Shown piece by piece: positions 22,417-25,663 of a DNA stretch of 25,663 bases; the stretch's first letter is position 1; the number at the start of each line of letters is the position of its first letter. The stretch covers positions 1 through 25,663 of the forward strand of contig JAFYYO010000135.1 of assembly GCA_017557475.1 (NCBI GenBank). Direction: 5' to 3'. The notes below the pieces were generated by a model, which had not been told where the DNA came from, made no database searches, and saw only the letters and a program-made list of their open reading frames with translations. The position numbers were made by a program, and so were the translations under genes. Source of the stretch: Bacteroidaceae bacterium (GTDB taxonomy: Bacteria; Bacteroidota; Bacteroidia; Bacteroidales; Bacteroidaceae).

Positions 22417-23409
22417 ATGGCTTACACGAATAATGATTTCAAGAAAGGACAGCCTCGTTGGTGTCCTGGATGTGGCGACCACTTCTTCCTGGCCAGCCTT
22501 CATAAAGCGATGGCCGAGATAGGTGTGGCACCTTCGCAGACCGCCGTCATCAGCGGTATCGGTTGCTCAAGCCGTTTGCCTCACTATATGGCGACGTATG
22601 GCATGAACACTATTCACGGGCGTGCTGCTGCGATTGCTACTGGTTGCAAGGTGGCCAACCCTGACCTCGCCGTATGGCAAGTCAGCGGTGATGGCGACGG
22701 ACTCGCTATCGGAGGCAATCACTTCATACATGCCAACCGCAGGAACATCAACCTGAACATGATTCTGCTCAACAATAGAATCTATGGTTTGACGAAGGGA
22801 CAGTACAGTCCTACCAGCCCTCGCGGCTTCGTCAGCAAGTCCTCTCCTTATGGCACAGTTGAAGATCCTTTCCGTCCTGCCGAGCTTTGTTTCGGAGCGA
22901 GAGGTCATTTTTTTGCCCGTTCGGTTGCTACCGATGCTCCTGGAACTGTAGATATTCTCAAGGCGGCCTACAATCATAAAGGTGCCAGCGTGTGTGAGAT
23001 CCTGCAGAACTGCGTGATCTTCAACAACGGCACCCACGATGCGGTTTATAGCAAGGAAGGTCGTGCCAAGAATGCTATCTACCTGAAGCATGGCGAGAAG
23101 ATGCTCTTCGGAGAGAACAACGAGTATGGCATCGTTCAGGAAGGCTTTAATATCAAGGCCGTGAAACTTGGCGAAGATGGCTACACAGAAGCCGACGTCC
23201 TGGCTCACGACGCAAAATGTGAGGACAATACCTTGCAGTTGAAGCTCGCCGAGATGGAGTGGCCGATTGCTCTTGGCGTGATTCGCGATGTTGAGGCTCC
23301 AACCTATGACGATTGTGTCTGGAGTCAGATTGAGGAAATCAAAGCGGCTAAGAAGTACCATAACTTCGCCGAGTTGCTCGAGACGAATGACATCTGGGAA
23401 GTGAAGTAA
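22417..23409 (+). CDS. korB: 2-oxoglutarate:ferredoxin oxidoreductase, beta (TPP-binding) subunit
   Basis: 330 residues, normal for KorB. C16-P-G-C19 lies in the N-terminal CPGCGDH motif. ISGIGCSSRLPHY and HGRAAAIATGCKVANPDL form the TPP pocket; G91-D-G-D94 with NN at 119-120 forms the Mg-diphosphate motif. YGLTKGQYSPTSPRG is typical of the 2-oxoacid:ferredoxin beta subunit family. It starts 12 bases after korA with an AAAGGAC ribosome-binding site. No ferredoxin-like delta subunit gene is adjacent. The gene ends 14 bases before repeat array C and converges with the outer-membrane barrel gene. Confidence 0.94.
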   Translation: MAYTNNDFKKGQPRWCPGCGDHFFLASLHKAMAEIGVAPSQTAVISGIGCSSRLPHYMATYGMNTIHGRAAAIATGCKVANPDLAVWQVSGDGDGLAIGGNHFIHANRRNINLNMILLNNRIYGLTKGQYSPTSPRGFVSKSSPYGTVEDPFRPAELCFGARGHFFARSVATDAPGTVDILKAAYNHKGASVCEILQNCVIFNNGTHDAVYSKEGRAKNAIYLKHGEKMLFGENNEYGIVQEGFNIKAVKLGEDGYTEADVLAHDAKCEDNTLQLKLAEMEWPIALGVIRDVEAPTYDDCVWSQIEEIKAAKKYHNFAELLETNDIWEVK

Positions 23410-23423
23410 AAGCCTACTTATAA

Positions 23424-23511
23424 AATTAGGCACGCCTAGTTGCTCAATTAGACGTGCCTCGTTGCCCAACTAACCGTGCCTAGTTTGCCAACTAGACGTG
23501 GTTAGTTTTTT
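23424..23511. repeat. Four-unit tandem array, 22-bp period, CTAG dyad family (locus C)
   Basis: Units start at 23424, 23446, 23468 and 23490; each begins AATTAG, AACTAA or AACTAG and has the mirrored CTAGTT-like half 12 bases later. It fills nearly the whole gap between the korB stop and the barrel gene stop (23520). The last unit ends in a T run on the plus strand and the first is bordered by TAAAA, so the array could act as a bidirectional terminator for these convergent genes. Confidence 0.9.
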
Positions 23512-23519
23512 TATGCTTC

Positions 23520-25663
23520 TCAGAATCTTCCGCCGCCACCGAAGCCTCCGCCTCCGCCGCGACCGCCTCCGAAGCCTCCGCCACCTCGTTGGCCGCCTTC
23601 ACCACGACCTCTGCCTCCGCCCATCATGCCGCGTCCGCCGAAGCGACCGAAGCGCCAGTTGGCTGAGAGCAGGACGTAGCTCCTGACCATTTCGCTCTTT
23701 GTGTCGGTTCGGCTGACTGCGCTCACATTGCGGTTCACGTCGTCGCGTTCGTCGAGGATGTCAACTGCGCGGAGGCTGATGGTCAGCTGTTTGTAGGGGA
23801 GGAACCTTTGGCTGATGCTTCCGTTCCATATCAAATGGTTCGTGTTCATTGCGGCATCCGAGTAGCCACGGCGGCTTTGTTGCTCGATGTCGCTGCTGAT
23901 GGTCATGCCCCAGGGGAAGGTTAGGACGAAACTTCCGCCATATCTGAAGTCATAGTGGTCGAGGTTCGAGGCCGTGGCATTGTTGCTGCGATTGAGATTA
24001 TAACGGAAGTTCCCGTTCGCATTGGCTTCCACTTGCCAGCCACTTTCCCAGTCTTGTCGGAAAGTGAAACGAACTCGCTGGCCGAAGTTGCCGCTTCGAG
24101 TGATGTTCTCCACCGTCATCTTGTCTTTGCTTCGATACAGATATCCGATGTTCTTCGAAGTGCTGAGCGACGTATTCATATCGAAGCGCCAATGTTTTTT
24201 GCTGTCCAAAGCGGTGTTGAAGTTGTAGTTCGCCGACGCATTCCAGTTGCCGTTCACATTGACAGGCATCGAGACGCGACCGCCTGTCACCTCGTTGTAT
24301 TCCGTTCGATTCGTGGTGCTATTGCGAGTTGTATGGAACTGGAAGTTGACTGCGTTAGTGCGTTGGTAGTCGATAACCGTGCGACGATACTCGAATTGGA
24401 CGTTTTGGGTGAAGCTTGGTTTGAGTTCCGCGTTACCGATTCGAATGTTAAGTGGGTTCGCGTCGCTCAGCGTATCGGGAATCATGTCTGTGATGTTGGG
24501 CCAACCAGTATTGGCGTTGTAGCGGAACTCCAGTTGCTCCTGACGGCTGAAGCGATATTGGAAGTTCACGACAGGCGAAGCGTTGACGACAGTTCGCCTG
24601 AGCAAAGTGTCGATACGCCCTTTCTGATAGTCAACTTTGCTGATTTGCGGCTGCACATTACCTCCGATTGTCAGACGATATTTGGTGCGATTGATGCGCA
24701 CCTGGACTCGGAGGTCGTGGTTCTGACCTATGTTCTTGGTGTAGCTGCATTGTTGCTTGTCCTGCACCGTATAATCACTATAATAGAAATCATCGTAGTT
24801 GTATTGGTTTACGCCAAGTATGTCGTTGTACGGATCGAAGATAGAGCGGACGTCTCTATCGTTGTCGCGGAAGTTGTAACGATAGTTGTAAGTCAGTTGA
24901 AGATAAGTGTTGTAGGCAATCGGTTCGCTGTAACTGAAGCGAACGTTGAAGTTGTAGTTGTAGTTCGAGCCACGATTGTACTGCACTTTATGATAGACGG
25001 AGTCCTCGCCGCTAAGTGCTTGAAGGAGGTAATAATCTGTTTGCGAGTAGCTGTTTCCCTCGTTGTTCGAGTCGCCATAACCGCCTCCGAGATTGAGCGT
25101 CACATTTCGTCCGGGCTTCTTCAGCCTTTTGTTGACTTGCAGTTCGGCAGAGGCGTTGATGTTCTTCGAACTGTTCCAGTTGTCGCCAAGCCTATGGTTC
25201 ACGCCGATTTGCTTTGCGAGAGCGGCATAGTCGGCAAGTGGAGTGGGGGAGAACTGGAAGGGATCGTCGTTCCAAGTGGCTGACTCGTTGCCTCCAGAAC
25301 CGCTGTTTCTGCTAAAGTTGAATTCAGGTCGGAAGAGGACGTTCCACGTCGAGTCGGGCTTCCATTCCACTCTGTATTGGAAACCAAAGCTGCCGTTGTG
25401 ATTGTTGCTGTGGCTTTGGCTGGCAGAATAGGCAGAGTTTTTCAGCTCGAAGTTCTGCGAGTTCGACTGCGAGGCGCTGCTGCTTTGGGAGAAGTCGCCG
25501 TTGACGCTACCATTCAACTCCACTTTCTTGTTCTCCCAGTTCATCGTTGTGCCGAGCCTCTGATTGTCGCTTAAGCCGTTGCCTTGAGTGTTGTTCGCGC
25601 TTCCCACAAAGCTGTACTTCTCGTCTCCTCGGAAGCTATTGATGTTCAGGTTGCCGCTGTATC
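23520..25663 (-). CDS. TonB-receptor-like outer-membrane beta-barrel protein, C-terminal part (5' end outside window)
   Basis: The frame is open to the window edge; the GTG at 25607 is internal because in-frame coding (YSGNLNINSFRGDEKYSF) continues upstream. At least 713 residues are visible. The pattern of long alternating strands rich in Asn, Tyr and aromatic residues (NYNYNFNVRFSYSEP, LEFRYNANTGWPNI, FRQDWESGW) matches the outer-membrane barrel family that lacks a typical SusC sequence (OMP_b-brl_3-like). The plug domain would be upstream, outside the window. The last barrel strand appears to be RSYVLLSANWRFG. Beyond it runs a tail of about 44 residues almost wholly Gly, Arg and Phe, ending GGGGRF. 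Ligand unknown. Confidence 0.8.
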   Translation of the reverse strand, partial: YSGNLNINSFRGDEKYSFVGSANNTQGNGLSDNQRLGTTMNWENKKVELNGSVNGDFSQSSSASQSNSQNFELKNSAYSASQSHSNNHNGSFGFQYRVEWKPDSTWNVLFRPEFNFSRNSGSGGNESATWNDDPFQFSPTPLADYAALAKQIGVNHRLGDNWNSSKNINASAELQVNKRLKKPGRNVTLNLGGGYGDSNNEGNSYSQTDYYLLQALSGEDSVYHKVQYNRGSNYNYNFNVRFSYSEPIAYNTYLQLTYNYRYNFRDNDRDVRSIFDPYNDILGVNQYNYDDFYYSDYTVQDKQQCSYTKNIGQNHDLRVQVRINRTKYRLTIGGNVQPQISKVDYQKGRIDTLLRRTVVNASPVVNFQYRFSRQEQLEFRYNANTGWPNITDMIPDTLSDANPLNIRIGNAELKPSFTQNVQFEYRRTVIDYQRTNAVNFQFHTTRNSTTNRTEYNEVTGGRVSMPVNVNGNWNASANYNFNTALDSKKHWRFDMNTSLSTSKNIGYLYRSKDKMTVENITRSGNFGQRVRFTFRQDWESGWQVEANANGNFRYNLNRSNNATASNLDHYDFRYGGSFVLTFPWGMTISSDIEQQSRRGYSDAAMNTNHLIWNGSISQRFLPYKQLTISLRAVDILDERDDVNRNVSAVSRTDTKSEMVRSYVLLSANWRFGRFGGRGMMGGGRGRGEGGQRGGGGFGGGRGGGGGFGGGGRF
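23523..23654 (-). other. Gly/Arg-rich (RGG-like) C-terminal tail of the barrel protein
   Basis: These 44 codons encode a low-complexity tail with repeated GGR, GGGGF and RGG words. The DNA is a run of GGCGGAGGC-like codons. It follows the apparent last beta strand. Family knowledge places the C-terminus of such barrels on the periplasmic side; the tail's role is unknown. Confidence 0.8.

Noticed and set aside
23955..25283. A 442-codon open frame on the plus strand opposite the barrel gene
   Set aside because: It is rich in Val, Ile and Glu as expected for the complement of barrel codons, has no domain or promoter, and lies within a convincing minus-strand gene.

Overview
The window looks like a chromosomal segment of a Bacteroidales bacterium, most likely Prevotella-like. 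The reasons are several secreted glycan-active enzymes, secreted proteins ending in a short tail of the type Y-N/D-LAGxR...GKKxxIK, near-exact matches to the Bacteroidetes promoter box TAnnTTTG in front of several genes, and weak or absent Shine-Dalgarno sequences. No transposase, integrase, CRISPR array or phage gene was seen, so this reads as ordinary chromosome. Its intergenic repeats are unusual.

Layout. 1-1149 (+): the end of a secreted protein, then greA. 1178-5322 (-): a tRNA-Leu(CAA) with its terminator, a secreted alpha/beta hydrolase and a large GH38-like enzyme. 5323-5709: a 387-base gap with low-complexity repeats, a four-unit 21-bp array and a promoter. 5710-7359 (+): a Ser-type sulfatase. 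7373-9577 (-): an ECF sigma factor operon (sigma factor, membrane-anchored anti-sigma-like protein, DUF6108-like secreted protein, outer-membrane beta-barrel). It is preceded by a promoter of classic ECF type, so the operon is probably autoregulated. 9712-14246 (-): three tandem FKBP-type prolyl isomerases (cytoplasmic, lipoprotein, exported), then a GH97 glycosidase. 14364-20150 (+): a zinc-ligand-less sirtuin, a nucleoside-kinase-like protein with a ThrRS-like N-terminus, a multi-pass acyltransferase of the HGSNAT/DUF5009 type and a multidomain GH27 alpha-galactosidase ending at a strong terminator. 20452-23409 (+): tRNA-Arg(CCU) followed closely by korA and korB. 23520 to the end (-): the C-terminal part of a TonB-receptor-like outer-membrane barrel with a Gly/Arg-rich tail.

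How it fits together. GH38-like, GH97, GH27, sulfatase and HGSNAT-like genes suggest breakdown of complex, probably sulfated glycans, although no SusC/SusD pair lies in the window. The ECF operon and the FKBP trio suit envelope homeostasis and folding of exported proteins. korAB, greA, the sirtuin and the kinase are housekeeping.

Most striking signal. Three intergenic sites (11699-11786, 20261-20348, 23424-23511) each carry four units of one imperfect 22-bp dyad word (core AACTAGGCACGCCTAGTT). A fourth site (5520-5603) carries four units of an unrelated 21-bp dyad word (core CGCAACTTGCG). The same architecture (short dyad plus spacer, about two helical turns, four copies) built on two different words is the best candidate here for an undescribed element class.
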